Assembly (NCBI GenBank): GCA_001801285.1
Contig: MGXG01000004.1
Location: forward strand, 1-18,148
Reading direction: 5' to 3'
Origin: Gammaproteobacteria bacterium GWE2_37_16
GTDB taxonomy: Bacteria; Pseudomonadota; Gammaproteobacteria; UBA9339
DNA: 18,148 nt
The notes below the pieces were generated by a model. It ran no database searches. It had not been told where the DNA came from and saw only the letters and a list, made by a program, of their open reading frames with translations. Position numbers and translations under genes: made by a program. Of this stretch, positions 1 to 7,280 are shown in pieces; the first letter of the stretch is position 1, and each line of letters starts with the position of its first letter.

Positions 1-742
1 CGGAGTTTGGTCCATCACTTAAGGCTTTATCAGGATCAGGATGGGTTTCTATAAAGATTCCGGCAATGCCAACCCCGACTGCGGCACGAGCTATTACGGG
101 AATAAATTCACGCTGCCCTCCCGTAGCATTGCCCAAACCGCCTGGCAATTGCACTGCGTGGGTAACATCGCATATAACCGGGCAACCAGTATCGCGCATA
201 ACTGCCAAAGAGCGCATATCAACAACAAGGTTATTATAACCAAAAGAAAAACCGCGCTCACAGACCATAATCTCTTCATTACCAACCGCACGGGCTTTGG
301 CGACCACATTTTTCATTTCCCATGGCGATAAAAATTGTCCCTTTTTAATATTTACCGGCTTATCGAGAGCAGCAACACGTTGAATAAAATTAGTCTGACG
401 GCACAAAAAAGCCGGGGTTTGCAAAACATCCGCCACAGCAGCAACCTCATTAAGCGGCGTATCTTCATGCACATCAACTAAAATGGGCAAATTAAACTGT
501 TTTTTAACTTTTTCTAAAATTTGCAGCCCCTTTTCCATACCCAAACCACGAAAACTCTCATGTGAAGAGCGATTAGCTTTATCAAAAGAAGATTTATAAA
601 CAAAGTTAATTCCCAGTCGTTCGGTAATTTCCTTAAGTTGCCCCGCAGTATCGAGCATTAACTGCTCAGATTCGATAACACAAGGACCAGCAATCAAAAA
701 CAACGGCTGATCAAGACCAATATTAAAATTGCATAGTTTCAT
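1..742 (-). CDS. kdsA: 3-deoxy-D-manno-octulosonate 8-phosphate synthase, metal-dependent type (3' end off the window)
   Basis: KdsA condenses phosphoenolpyruvate with arabinose 5-phosphate to give Kdo 8-phosphate, an early cytosolic step towards the lipopolysaccharide inner core. Translating the minus strand from the ATG at 742-740 gives 247 open codons to the window edge; the usual length is about 280. Family motifs seen are IAGPCVIES, KSSFDKANRSS, PAFLCRQTNF, KKGQFLSPWE, GYNNLVVDMRS, THAVQLPGG and ETHPDPDKALSDG. Cys21, His195, Glu232 and Asp243 have exactly the spacing of the metal ligands in Aquifex KdsA (C11, H185, E222, D233). This is therefore the metal-dependent class, not the E. coli class, which has Asn in place of the Cys. 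An AAAGGT ribosome binding site at 751-756 lies 8 nt upstream of the ATG and supports this start. A repeat element ends about 10 bp further upstream, so any local promoter would lie in or beyond it. The gene is downstream of prmB on the same strand. Confidence 0.95.
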   Translation of the reverse strand, partial: MKLCNFNIGLDQPLFLIAGPCVIESEQLMLDTAGQLKEITERLGINFVYKSSFDKANRSSHESFRGLGMEKGLQILEKVKKQFNLPILVDVHEDTPLNEVAAVADVLQTPAFLCRQTNFIQRVAALDKPVNIKKGQFLSPWEMKNVVAKARAVGNEEIMVCERGFSFGYNNLVVDMRSLAVMRDTGCPVICDVTHAVQLPGGLGNATGGQREFIPVIARAAVGVGIAGIFIETHPDPDKALSDGPNS

Positions 743-765
743 GTTTTTTTACCTTTAAAAAATTG

Positions 766-946
766 ATAGACTCTCAAAAAATCAGGATATTCTAATCATA
801 ATTCCGTAGCCGCAGGCTTTAGCCTGCGCTAAAATACGAGTTAAATCATGTATGTACGCAACAATAAAGACGCAAGCTAAAGCTTGCGGCTACGGACTTA
901 CGGCTACATTATTTTTGTGATTTACTAATGATTTTTGAGAAGTTAC
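766..946. repeat. MITE-like element, copy 1 (181 bp)
   Basis: This is a short non-coding element between prmB and kdsA. The left end contains CTCTCAAAAA (771-780). The right end is TTTTTGAGAAGTTAC (932-946), the inverted counterpart of the left end of copy 2 (5666-5833). Inside are two facing palindromic units of about 25 bp, 804-828 and 871-895, each built on CGCAGGCTTTAGCCTGCG or its CGCAAGCTTTAGCTTGCG variant. Together they could fold into a long cruciform or hairpin. Compared with the 167-bp copies it carries about 13 extra bases near 893-906, where the CTTACGGCTAC stretch partly repeats the preceding GCGGCTACGG. It contains no coding sequence. The left end is less well conserved than the right, so its boundary is approximate. 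Confidence 0.75.
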
Positions 947-1036
947 TAAAATTAGTAAACTTTCATTACACAATAAAAACAACACCGCGAAGCAATCCAA
1001 AAATTCGTTCATTCTTTAATTCGTGCATTGTATAAT

Positions 1037-1954
1037 TTAACTTCCTGTAAAATTAAGCTGCTCTTTCGTCAACATAAACACCCCACCACCACCACGTTCA
1101 AATTCTAACCACAAAAACGGTACTTCAGGAAACTGTTCAGCAAGTATATCCTCGCTATTACCAACTTCTACAAACAATAATCCTTCTGAATTAAGATGCT
1201 GCGCTGCCTCTTGTAAAATTTTCTTTACCACATCCAAACCATGTTCCCCAGACAGCAACGCCGATCGTGGCTCATGTGCATATTCAGGTGGCAAAGTTTG
1301 CATTTCTTCAGTACCAACATAAGGCGGATTGCTGATTATAATATCGTATTTTTCATTTGGTAGAGCTGAAAAAACATCCGATTGTAAGAAACGTACCTGT
1401 CCCCTAACATTATGTTTATCAACATTGATTTTAGCGACTTCTAAAGCATCATTCGATAAATCAACTGCATCAACCAAACTTTCAGGAAAAGCTAAAGCAC
1501 AAGCAATCGCCATACAAGCTGAACCAGTACCGATATCCAAAATTCGCGTCACCTCCAAATCATCAGCCCAAGGCGCAAACCGTTTTTCAATAATTTCGGC
1601 AAATGGCGAACGCGGAATCAAAACGCGCTCATCAACATAAAAAGGCAAACTCGCAAACCAAGCTTCGTGGGTTAGATAAGGAACCGGTACGCGCTCATTG
1701 ATGCGGCGTAAAAAAAGCCGCAAAATATTTTCTCGCTCCGAATAAGTTAAACGTGCATCAAGTATATTGGGATTAATATCATGTGGCAAAGATAAAGCAT
1801 GTAAAACTAATGCCACAGCCTCATCCCAAGCATTATCCGTCCCATGTCCAAAATAAATTTTTGCCGCATTAAAATTACTGGCACCAAAACGTAAAAAGTC
1901 ACGAATGGTAAAAAGTTCAGATAAGTTATCAGCGATATTGATAGAGTTTGGCAT
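1037..1954 (-). CDS. prmB: 50S ribosomal protein L3 N5-glutamine methyltransferase
   Basis: PrmB transfers a methyl group from S-adenosylmethionine to the side-chain amide of a glutamine in ribosomal protein L3, supporting 50S assembly. The 305-aa product matches PrmB over its length. The N-terminal helical domain carries YFGHGTDNAWDEAV (34-47), close to the E. coli wording. The SAM-binding loop is DIGTGSACMAIA (140-151), and the catalytic NPPY is at 209-212. The PrmB-specific LPPEYAHEP and the terminal GGGGVFMLTKEQL separate it from PrmC, whose targets are release factors. The ATG lies only 17 nt after the encoded CCA end of tRNA-Arg, with no clear Shine-Dalgarno sequence. It is probably transcribed from the tRNA promoter and translated from a message freed by tRNA processing. 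kdsA follows on the same strand after a repeat-filled gap. Confidence 0.95.
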   Translation of the reverse strand: MPNSINIADNLSELFTIRDFLRFGASNFNAAKIYFGHGTDNAWDEAVALVLHALSLPHDINPNILDARLTYSERENILRLFLRRINERVPVPYLTHEAWFASLPFYVDERVLIPRSPFAEIIEKRFAPWADDLEVTRILDIGTGSACMAIACALAFPESLVDAVDLSNDALEVAKINVDKHNVRGQVRFLQSDVFSALPNEKYDIIISNPPYVGTEEMQTLPPEYAHEPRSALLSGEHGLDVVKKILQEAAQHLNSEGLLFVEVGNSEDILAEQFPEVPFLWLEFERGGGGVFMLTKEQLNFTGS

Positions 1955-1971
1955 AAAGTATTGTGCTGTTC

Positions 1972-2048
1972 TGGTGCCCCGGAGAGGATTTGAACCTCCG
2001 ACCTGTCCCTTAGGAGGGGACTGCGCTATCCAACTGTGCCACCGAGGC
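1972..2048 (-). tRNA. tRNA-Arg, anticodon CCT
   Basis: The reverse complement folds as a full cloverleaf. The acceptor stem is GCCTCGG/CCGGGGC with one G-T pair. The anticodon stem is GTCCC/GGGAC around loop CTCCTAA, giving anticodon CCT, which reads AGG. The T arm is GGAGG-TTCAAAT-CCTCT. Discriminator A is followed by an encoded CCA (1974-1972). The D stem has one A-C mismatch. It lies 25 bp downstream of tRNA-Ala on the same strand, so the two are probably cotranscribed, and it is immediately upstream of prmB. Confidence 0.95.
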
Positions 2049-2073
2049 TAATTTTAGAAAATTCAACTTAAAA

Positions 2074-2149
2074 TGGTGGAGTCGAGGAGGATCGAACTCC
2101 CGACCTCTGCATTGCGAACGCAGCGCTCTCCCAACTGAGCTACGACCCC
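2074..2149 (-). tRNA. tRNA-Ala, anticodon CGC
   Basis: The cloverleaf has acceptor stem GGGGTCG/CGACTCC, which contains the G3-U70 pair that is the alanine identity element. The D-stem arms are GCTC/GAGC. The anticodon stem CTGCG/TGCAG surrounds loop TTCGCAA, giving anticodon CGC (codon GCG). The T arm is GGGAG-TTCGATC-CTCCT, and the CCA is encoded. E. coli has only TGC and GGC alanine tRNAs, so a dedicated CGC isoacceptor in an AT-rich genome is a small peculiarity. Confidence 0.96.
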
Positions 2150-2176
2150 ATTTTTGTCCCTTTAACAAACTAAGCT

Positions 2177-2204
2177 AGTATTACAAAAACTCGTTTTAAG
2201 TCAA
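2177..2204 (-). promoter_or_regulatory. Probable sigma-70 promoter of the tRNA-Ala/tRNA-Arg unit
   Basis: On the minus strand a good -35 box, TTGACT (2204-2199), is followed after 16 nt by AATACT (2182-2177) as a moderate -10. Transcription would start about 20 nt before tRNA-Ala. The -35 box contains the TGA stop codon of the upstream pseudopilin gene. No strong hairpin separates the tRNAs from prmB, so the same transcript may include prmB. Confidence 0.5.
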
Positions 2205-2728
2205 CCTTTATTACATCGTATAACTTCCCCCTCAGCCGTTTTATCTGAAACATAAACCCGTCCATTTTCATTAATAATTATAGCTCGCGAATATTGCGGA
2301 TGATTTAGGGGACAATAATAAAAACTGCCATGTTGACCGTTTGTTGTTCCAGATGGCAAAAATCCTAAAGATTCATTTTGGCTAAAATTACTATGCCATT
2401 CCAAAATATCCCCAACCGGTAAAGCTTCCACAACCTGCAAAAGTTTTTGCTCTCCTCTATCATTGTCCGCAACTACAATTTGACCATCACTCCAGGAAAC
2501 ACCAACATCTTCACATTGTTTTCGGTCCTTGCTTTTACAAAACATAACTAGTTCAACACACCCAACCGCCGCCGTTCTGGCAAACTGTAAAGTATTGACG
2601 ATATGATCAACACGGGTGAAAATTGCATTACGACAAACTAAATCGTAGATTGCAGGCACGCTGATAGCGCCCAAAATCGCTGTCAAAGCAAGCGCTAATA
2701 AAATTTCAAGGAAACTAAAACCACGCAT
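2201..2728 (-). CDS. FimT/GspH-family type IV pilin-like protein (pseudopilin)
   Basis: The 175-aa product has the class III prepilin signal. A very short basic leader MRG is followed by FSFLE, which gives the prepilin peptidase cleavage site G/F with Glu at mature position 5, and then a hydrophobic helix (about residues 4-28). The remainder follows the GspH/FimT pattern: Cys-containing strands, SWSDGQIVVADND, LGFLPSGTTNGQHGSFYYC and SRAIIINENGRVYVS. FimT/GspH proteins are minor pseudopilins that prime type IV pilus or type II secretion fibres in the inner membrane, and some FimT proteins bind DNA during natural transformation. No other pilus gene is nearby, so the machine it serves cannot be told from this window. 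Upstream of its ATG is an AT-rich repeat end rather than a recognisable Shine-Dalgarno sequence. Confidence 0.85.
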   Translation of the reverse strand: MRGFSFLEILLALALTAILGAISVPAIYDLVCRNAIFTRVDHIVNTLQFARTAAVGCVELVMFCKSKDRKQCEDVGVSWSDGQIVVADNDRGEQKLLQVVEALPVGDILEWHSNFSQNESLGFLPSGTTNGQHGSFYYCPLNHPQYSRAIIINENGRVYVSDKTAEGEVIRCNKG

Positions 2729-2993
2729 TTGAAGAAATTTTGAATTTTAAATTATGAATTTTGAATGAATGCATTACTTCATGACAATTAGTATTATAAA
2801 ATGTTTATTGCAGATGACCATACCGTATTTTTTGTATTTTCCTGTAGCCGCAAGCTTTAGCTTACGTTATAATCCACGCGCAGGTTCAAACCTAAAACTA
2901 CGGTTTAATATTAGTATTAACAATATAATTAGATAATTAGCATCGCGAAAGCGATTCATCCATTTATAATTCAAAATTTAAAATTTCTAAACT
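2729..2993. repeat. Repeat-filled divergent intergenic region between the pseudopilin gene and ffh
   Basis: The whole gap between two divergent start codons is repeat-like. The left end contains AAATTATGAATTTTGAAT (2749-2766), found exactly again at 5568-5585. The right end (2942-2966) has ATCGCGAAAGCGATTCATCC, closely matching 5861-5880, followed by AT-rich sequence that is roughly the inverse of the left end. ATCGC-GAAA-GCGAT at 2942-2955 is a five-pair stem with a GNRA-type loop. The middle holds a degenerate palindromic pair (2844-2866 and 2879-2903) of the family in the MITE copies. Promoters for ffh and the pseudopilin gene must lie within this material. I could not assign them with confidence. 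Confidence 0.55.
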
Positions 2994-4340
2994 ATGTTCA
3001 AAAATCTATCTTCTCGTTTAACACAAACTATTCGCGACTTAACCGGTCGTGGTCGATTAACTGAAGAAAACATCAAAGAAACATTAAGCCAAGTGCGCAT
3101 TGCCTTACTTGAAGCTGATGTTGCCTTGCCTGTTGTCAAACAGTTTACCGATGAAATTCAAGTTAAAGCCATCGGTCAAGAGGTTATGCAAAGCTTGCGT
3201 CCTGGCGAAGTTTTGATCAAATTCATCAATGACGAACTTATTAAAACTCTTGGTGAAAGTAACGTTGGACTAAATCTACAAACCCAACCACCAGCAGTTA
3301 TTATGGTTGTTGGTTTACAAGGTTCTGGTAAAACAACCACCATTGCCAAATTGGCAAATTGGCTTAAAGAATCACAAAAAAAGAAAGTTTTACTTGCCAG
3401 TGCTGACGTTTACCGTCCAGCTGCTATCGATCAATTACAAACATTGGCAAAACAAATCGATGTACCTTTTTATTTAAGTGACGTAAAAGACAAGCCCATT
3501 AACATTGCAATCCAAGCAATTAAAGCTGCCAAATCACAGTTGGCTGAAATTGTCCTGATAGATACTGCAGGTCGTTTGCATATCGATGAAGAAATGATGA
3601 CCGAATTGGTCGACATGCAAAAAGCTATTAATCCGATTGAAACGCTACTTGTCGTTGACAGTATGGCTGGTCAAGATGCCGCAAATATTGCCAAAACCTT
3701 CAATGAAAAACTGGCTTTGACTGGTATTATTTTAACTAAAACTGACGGTGACGCTCGTGGTGGTGCGGCTTTATCCATGCGTTTCTTAACTGATAAACCA
3801 ATAAAATTTATTGGAACTGGTGAGAAAATTCACGCTCTCGAGCCATTTTATCCGGAACGTATCGCTTCTCGCATTCTTGATATGGGTGATATTGTTTCTT
3901 TAGTTGAGGAAGTACAACAAAAAGTCGATCATGAAAAAGCCGAAAAACTCACTAAAAAACTTTTCAAAGGTAAAACTTTCGATTTACAGGATTTTAAAGA
4001 ACAATTACAACAAATGCGCAGTATGGGTGGCATTCAAAGCCTGATCAGCAAATTACCTGGCATAGGTCAATTACCCTCAACCGCAAAAGATATGATTAAT
4101 GACAAATTATTTGTCAAAATGGAAGCCATAATTAACTCCATGACTCCGCGGGAGCGACGCTTTCCAGCCTTAATTAAAGGTTCGCACAAACGCCGTCTTG
4201 CAGCAGGATCAGGCACTGATATTCAAGATATTAATCGTCTACTAAAACAATTTGAGCAAATGCAAAAAATGATGAAACGTCTTAAAGGCGGCAAATTAAT
4301 GAACATGATGCGACATTTTAATTTAGGCAGTGGGATGTAA
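2994..4340 (+). CDS. ffh: Signal recognition particle GTPase Ffh (SRP54)
   Basis: Ffh binds 4.5S RNA and the signal sequences of nascent membrane proteins, and docks with FtsY to deliver ribosomes to the SecYEG translocon. The 448-aa length is normal. The order of parts is an N-terminal four-helix N domain (1-95); a G domain with P-loop GLQGSGKTTT (107-116), DVYRPAAIDQL, DTAGR (190-194) and TKTDGDARGG (248-257); and a Met-rich M domain (about 325-432) ending in the RNA-binding HKRRLAAGSGTDIQDINRLL followed by MQKMMKRL. The ATG is preceded by a repeat end without a clear Shine-Dalgarno sequence. rpsP follows 135 bp downstream and rimM after that, the usual cluster order. Confidence 0.98.
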   Translation: MFKNLSSRLTQTIRDLTGRGRLTEENIKETLSQVRIALLEADVALPVVKQFTDEIQVKAIGQEVMQSLRPGEVLIKFINDELIKTLGESNVGLNLQTQPPAVIMVVGLQGSGKTTTIAKLANWLKESQKKKVLLASADVYRPAAIDQLQTLAKQIDVPFYLSDVKDKPINIAIQAIKAAKSQLAEIVLIDTAGRLHIDEEMMTELVDMQKAINPIETLLVVDSMAGQDAANIAKTFNEKLALTGIILTKTDGDARGGAALSMRFLTDKPIKFIGTGEKIHALEPFYPERIASRILDMGDIVSLVEEVQQKVDHEKAEKLTKKLFKGKTFDLQDFKEQLQQMRSMGGIQSLISKLPGIGQLPSTAKDMINDKLFVKMEAIINSMTPRERRFPALIKGSHKRRLAAGSGTDIQDINRLLKQFEQMQKMMKRLKGGKLMNMMRHFNLGSGM

Positions 4341-4475
4341 AAAATTTTAATTCTTTTCATCTGGCGAAATTTCGCGTAAAATGCGCCAATTCGCAATATT
4401 TTTTTGCAATTTTATTTAATACTTTATTCACTAAAAAATTAAGGGCACGTCCCTGAAACTTAAGAGGAAATATCA

Positions 4476-4883
4476 ATGGTAGTTATACGCTTATCTCGTG
4501 GCGGCACCAAAAAACGTCCATTTTATAGCATTGTTGTAACCGACAGTCGCAAGCCACGCGATAGCGGTCATATTGAACGTATTGGCTTTTACAACCCAAT
4601 TGCTACAGGCGGTGAAACAGAATTAAAACTTGACGCTGCTCGTCTTGAACATTGGATAAAGAATGGCGCGCAACCATCGCCAAGAGTGCTTCATCTTGTT
4701 GAAATGCACAAAACAATTGGTGCAGATAAAGGTAGTATCAAAAAGAAAGCAAAAACAAGTAAAAAAGCCAGTGCAGATGCTGCTGAGTTAACTCCAGAAG
4801 CAAAAGCAGAGGAAAATCTTGAAGAAACTATAGCTCATCCAGAAAGCGCTGAAGAAGCTCTAAATCCTGAAACTGAAGTATAA
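4476..4883 (+). CDS. rpsP: 30S ribosomal protein S16
   Basis: S16 is a small-subunit assembly protein. Residues 1-80 are typical: MVVIRLSRGGTKKRPFYSIV, DSRKPRDSGHIERIGFYNP and HWIKNGAQPSPRV. At 135 aa it is about 50 residues longer than E. coli S16 (82 aa). The extra part is a lysine-rich patch followed by an acidic Ala/Glu tail, presumably disordered; such tails occur in S16 of some other lineages. A good AGAGGA ribosome binding site (4463-4468) lies 7 nt before the ATG. The 135-bp gap after ffh contains a perfect 12-bp palindrome GCGAAATTTCGC (4364-4375) and an imperfect AGGG/CCCT dyad near 4442-4454, with no proven role. A repeat unit begins directly after the TAA. Confidence 0.97.
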   Translation: MVVIRLSRGGTKKRPFYSIVVTDSRKPRDSGHIERIGFYNPIATGGETELKLDAARLEHWIKNGAQPSPRVLHLVEMHKTIGADKGSIKKKAKTSKKASADAAELTPEAKAEENLEETIAHPESAEEALNPETEV

Positions 4884-4939
4884 GCCGCAGGCTTTAGCTT
4901 GCATGACCACAAGCCCGTAGCCGCAGGCTTTAGCCTGCG
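4884..4939. repeat. Two palindromic repeat units between rpsP and rimM, terminator-like
   Basis: Units at 4884-4902 and 4917-4939 share the core of the MITE palindromes. The second folds as CGCAGGCT-TT-AGCCTGCG, an eight-pair GC-rich stem (4922-4939), followed by TTTTATT (4940-4946). That is the layout of an intrinsic terminator or attenuator on the plus strand. The first unit abuts the rpsP TAA. A more degenerate copy (about 4967-4996) follows. These may reduce readthrough from rpsP into rimM. Function is inferred from shape only. Confidence 0.6.
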
Positions 4940-5049
4940 TTTTATTCGCTTGTTTGCAACGAAATTTGTAGCCACAAACTTTTTAGTTAGCTCGCGTTTT
5001 ATCGCCCTAAAATTTGTGGTTATGTTTACTCACCCGTAATTTTCAAAAA

Positions 5050-5556
5050 ATGGATAAATTAATCATCGTAGGTCGCTTAGGTCGTGCACATGGTGTACGT
5101 GGCTGGTTACATCTCAATTCTTACACAACACCTAAAGAAAATCTTCAGCACCTTCGCCCTTGGCAAATCGAAAAAGACGGTCGTTGGCAAGTTATAGAAC
5201 CAGAAGCAATCTTACAACACTGCCAAAAACCCATCGTCAAATTGCCCCATTGCGATGATCGTGATGCTGCTGCCTGCTTCACAAACTGCCCTATTGCCAT
5301 TTTACGCTCACAATTACCAAAACCTGACATCAACGAATACTATTGGTCTGATTTAGAAGGCTTAACTGTTATTAATCGCAATAACATCAAGTTAGGTAAA
5401 ATTATTAATTTATTTTCTACTGGTGCTAACGATGTTATGACAGTAGAAGAAATTGATGAACTAGGTAAAAAACAACAGCGTTTAATCCCTTATATCAAAC
5501 ATGTTATTGACGAAGTTAATTTGCAGGAAAAAGTAATTCGCGTTGATTGGGACTGA
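5050..5556 (+). CDS. rimM: Ribosome maturation factor RimM
   Basis: RimM binds the 30S subunit near S19 and helps maturation of the 16S rRNA head. I chose the ATG at 5050 (168 aa) because MDKLIIVGRLGRAHGVRGWL begins as RimM proteins do. An upstream in-frame TTG at 5014 would add 12 residues with no family counterpart. No clear Shine-Dalgarno sequence precedes it. The N-terminal RimM barrel (about 1-85) includes GRLGRAHGVRGW. The C-terminal PRC-barrel (about 95-168) includes YYWSDLEGLTV, FSTGANDVM, RLIPYIKHVI and the final RVDWD. In most relatives trmD and rplS follow directly. Here an intergenic repeat and a lipoprotein gene follow instead. Confidence 0.95.
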   Translation: MDKLIIVGRLGRAHGVRGWLHLNSYTTPKENLQHLRPWQIEKDGRWQVIEPEAILQHCQKPIVKLPHCDDRDAAACFTNCPIAILRSQLPKPDINEYYWSDLEGLTVINRNNIKLGKIINLFSTGANDVMTVEEIDELGKKQQRLIPYIKHVIDEVNLQEKVIRVDWD

Positions 5557-5901
5557 AAAAAAATTTCAAATTATGAATTTTGAATTAATGCGTCACCTCA
5601 TAATGTTTTCCAAAAGATATGTAAATACGATTACCTTACAAATCAATATGTTACTTTGATTTTTAGTAACTTCTCAAAAAGTTGAGATATTATAATTGTG
5701 ATTTTGTAGCCGCAGGCTTTAGCCTGCGCTAAAATATGTGTTAAATCATATAGGTATGCAATTAATGAAGCCGCAAGCTTTAGCTTGCGGCTACGTTATT
5801 CTTGTCATTTGCCTATAGTTTTTGAGAAGTTACAATTTTTCAAAATATTTAAATAAAAATATCGCGCAGCGATTCATTCATTTAAAATTCAAAATTTTTT
5901 C
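5557..5901. repeat. Composite repeat filling the rimM to NlpC/P60 gap
   Basis: This 345-bp gap contains no gene. Its left end has AAATTATGAATTTTGAAT (5568-5585) just after the rimM stop. Its right end has ATCGCGCAGCGATTCATTCA (5861-5880) and an AT-rich inverse of the left end that runs up to the ATG at 5902. The same two ends bound the gap upstream of ffh (2729-2993). A complete MITE-like element (5666-5833) sits inside, giving a nested arrangement. Confidence 0.6.
5666..5833. repeat. MITE-like element, copy 2 (best preserved)
   Basis: It has perfect 15-bp terminal inverted repeats, GTAACTTCTCAAAAA at 5666-5680 and its reverse complement at 5819-5833. Internal facing palindromic units lie at 5706-5728 and 5770-5794. 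The segment GCTAAAATATGTGTTAAATC between them matches copy 1 closely. It has no coding capacity. A target-site duplication is not evident. Confidence 0.8.
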
Positions 5902-7260
5902 ATGAAACCTACTTCATTCCTAACCAGCCGCACCACATCTTTGTTGATAACAATTTGCCTCACCTGTTGCCTCATTCTCTGCGGTTGCGTTAGTTCCAAC
6001 TCTTTGGAACAAGAAATAAACAAAATTCCACAAAACAATTTGGTCTTTTTAAAAAACAACCAAAACATTCCTGCTGTATCACCAAAAATCGCTCTACGAC
6101 TCAAAGAAAAATATATCAAAGATTTCTTTGCCCCATGGGAAACACCATTTCTTTGGCAAAACCAAAATTCCATTAAAGCTGACTATACTAAAATACTAAG
6201 AAATTTCACCAAACACCCAGTTTGGTACGCCAATCCATCTTTAAGCACCATCCATATTAAAAACAATATAAATTTAGCAACTTACCCAAACTTAAAACTG
6301 CGCGCCATCACTATCCGCGCTACTAATTTACGCTTTCTGCCGATTGACCAACCATCATTTGGCGATTGGCGTAAAGAGGGTAAAAACCACCCTTTTGACA
6401 ATTTCCAGACAGCATTTTTAAATATTAATGTACCACTTTTTATACTGCACACCACTCATGATCGCGTCTGGGACTTAGTAATCACGCCATACAACTGTGT
6501 TGGCTGGGTAAAAAGCACTGATTTAGCTTATGTCGATAATAATTTCATCAATGACTGGCAAAACCATACTTTTATCGTTGCCACAAAAGACGCTCAACCG
6601 ATTTATGATGATAATGGACAGCGCCCTATAAACAGCAGAATTGGCGATCTTTTCCCACTTTTAACTAATAATTATTCGTCTTATCAGGTTTTGGTTGCAG
6701 CAAAAAATCAAACGGGTTATGCGCAATTTAAGACCGTTAATTTAAATAAACAATTTTCTGAAATTTGGCCGCTAAAAATCACCACCAAGAATATAGCCTC
6801 TTTAGCTAATCGATTTTTGGGTAAACGTTATGGCTGGGGCGGAGTACATGGGTTAAGGGATTGTTCCTCAACCATGCAGGCGCTTTTTACGCCTTTTGGC
6901 ATTTGGCTACCGCGCAACTCCACAGCCCAAGCTGATACTGGTGAGTTTATACCCTTAGACGATTATTCAGATCGACAAAAAGAAAAAATCATCCGAAAAA
7001 CAGGACAACCTTTTTTAACCCTGATTTGGCTACACGGTCACATTATGCTTTATATTGGTGAAATAAATGGCAAAGCTTATGCCTTCCACGATCCTTGGCG
7101 TTTACATATCAAAAATTCAGCAGGTCACCTGGATCAACGCGGTATCATTGGTCGCACTGTTATCACCTCTCTTGATATTGGTAAAAATTTAAGAAATAAT
7201 AATTGGGTTTATTTAGAACTAATTAGCGGTATGACTTTTTTGGTTAAAAACTACAATTAA
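5902..7260 (+). CDS. NlpC/P60-family cell-wall peptidase, SH3-containing lipoprotein
   Basis: The 452-aa product starts with a lipoprotein signal peptide: TSRTT, a hydrophobic stretch (13-27), and lipobox ILCGC with Cys29 as the lipidation site. The middle resembles bacterial SH3 domains (LPIDQPSFGDW, the stretch around FILHTTHDRVWDLV and VGWVKSTDLAYV; then QPIYDDNGQRP). The C-terminal domain is NlpC/P60. Catalytic Cys321 lies in YGWGGVHGLRDCSS, followed by LPRNSTAQ, His380 in HGHIMLYIG, and the likely third residue His396 in AFHDPW. Such enzymes cut gamma-D-Glu-diaminopimelate bonds in peptidoglycan peptides, from the periplasmic side here. It stands where trmD would be expected after rimM. 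The ATG lies directly at the end of an AT-rich repeat, with no clear Shine-Dalgarno sequence. Confidence 0.88.
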   Translation: MKPTSFLTSRTTSLLITICLTCCLILCGCVSSNSLEQEINKIPQNNLVFLKNNQNIPAVSPKIALRLKEKYIKDFFAPWETPFLWQNQNSIKADYTKILRNFTKHPVWYANPSLSTIHIKNNINLATYPNLKLRAITIRATNLRFLPIDQPSFGDWRKEGKNHPFDNFQTAFLNINVPLFILHTTHDRVWDLVITPYNCVGWVKSTDLAYVDNNFINDWQNHTFIVATKDAQPIYDDNGQRPINSRIGDLFPLLTNNYSSYQVLVAAKNQTGYAQFKTVNLNKQFSEIWPLKITTKNIASLANRFLGKRYGWGGVHGLRDCSSTMQALFTPFGIWLPRNSTAQADTGEFIPLDDYSDRQKEKIIRKTGQPFLTLIWLHGHIMLYIGEINGKAYAFHDPWRLHIKNSAGHLDQRGIIGRTVITSLDIGKNLRNNNWVYLELISGMTFLVKNYN

Positions 7261-7278
7261 AACTATTTTTTTAGTTTT
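7259..7278 (+). terminator. Possible weak terminator after the NlpC/P60 gene
   Basis: AAAACTA (7259-7265) and TAGTTTT (7272-7278) form a seven-pair AT-rich stem around a T-only loop, overlapping the stop codon and followed by TAT. Low GC makes it weak. Confidence 0.3.
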
Positions 7279-7280
7279 TA

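Noticed and set aside
41..331. 96-aa plus-strand open frame
   Set aside because: It lies antisense to the conserved kdsA coding frame, which explains its codon structure; no independent support.
1972..2149. The tRNA pair as attachment site for the integrase at 7551
   Set aside because: It is more than 5 kb away, with core genes between. I could not find a copy of a tRNA 3' end near the integrase.
5014..5049. Longer rimM start at TTG 5014
   Set aside because: The added 12 residues have no counterpart in RimM, and the ATG at 5050 gives the standard N-terminus.
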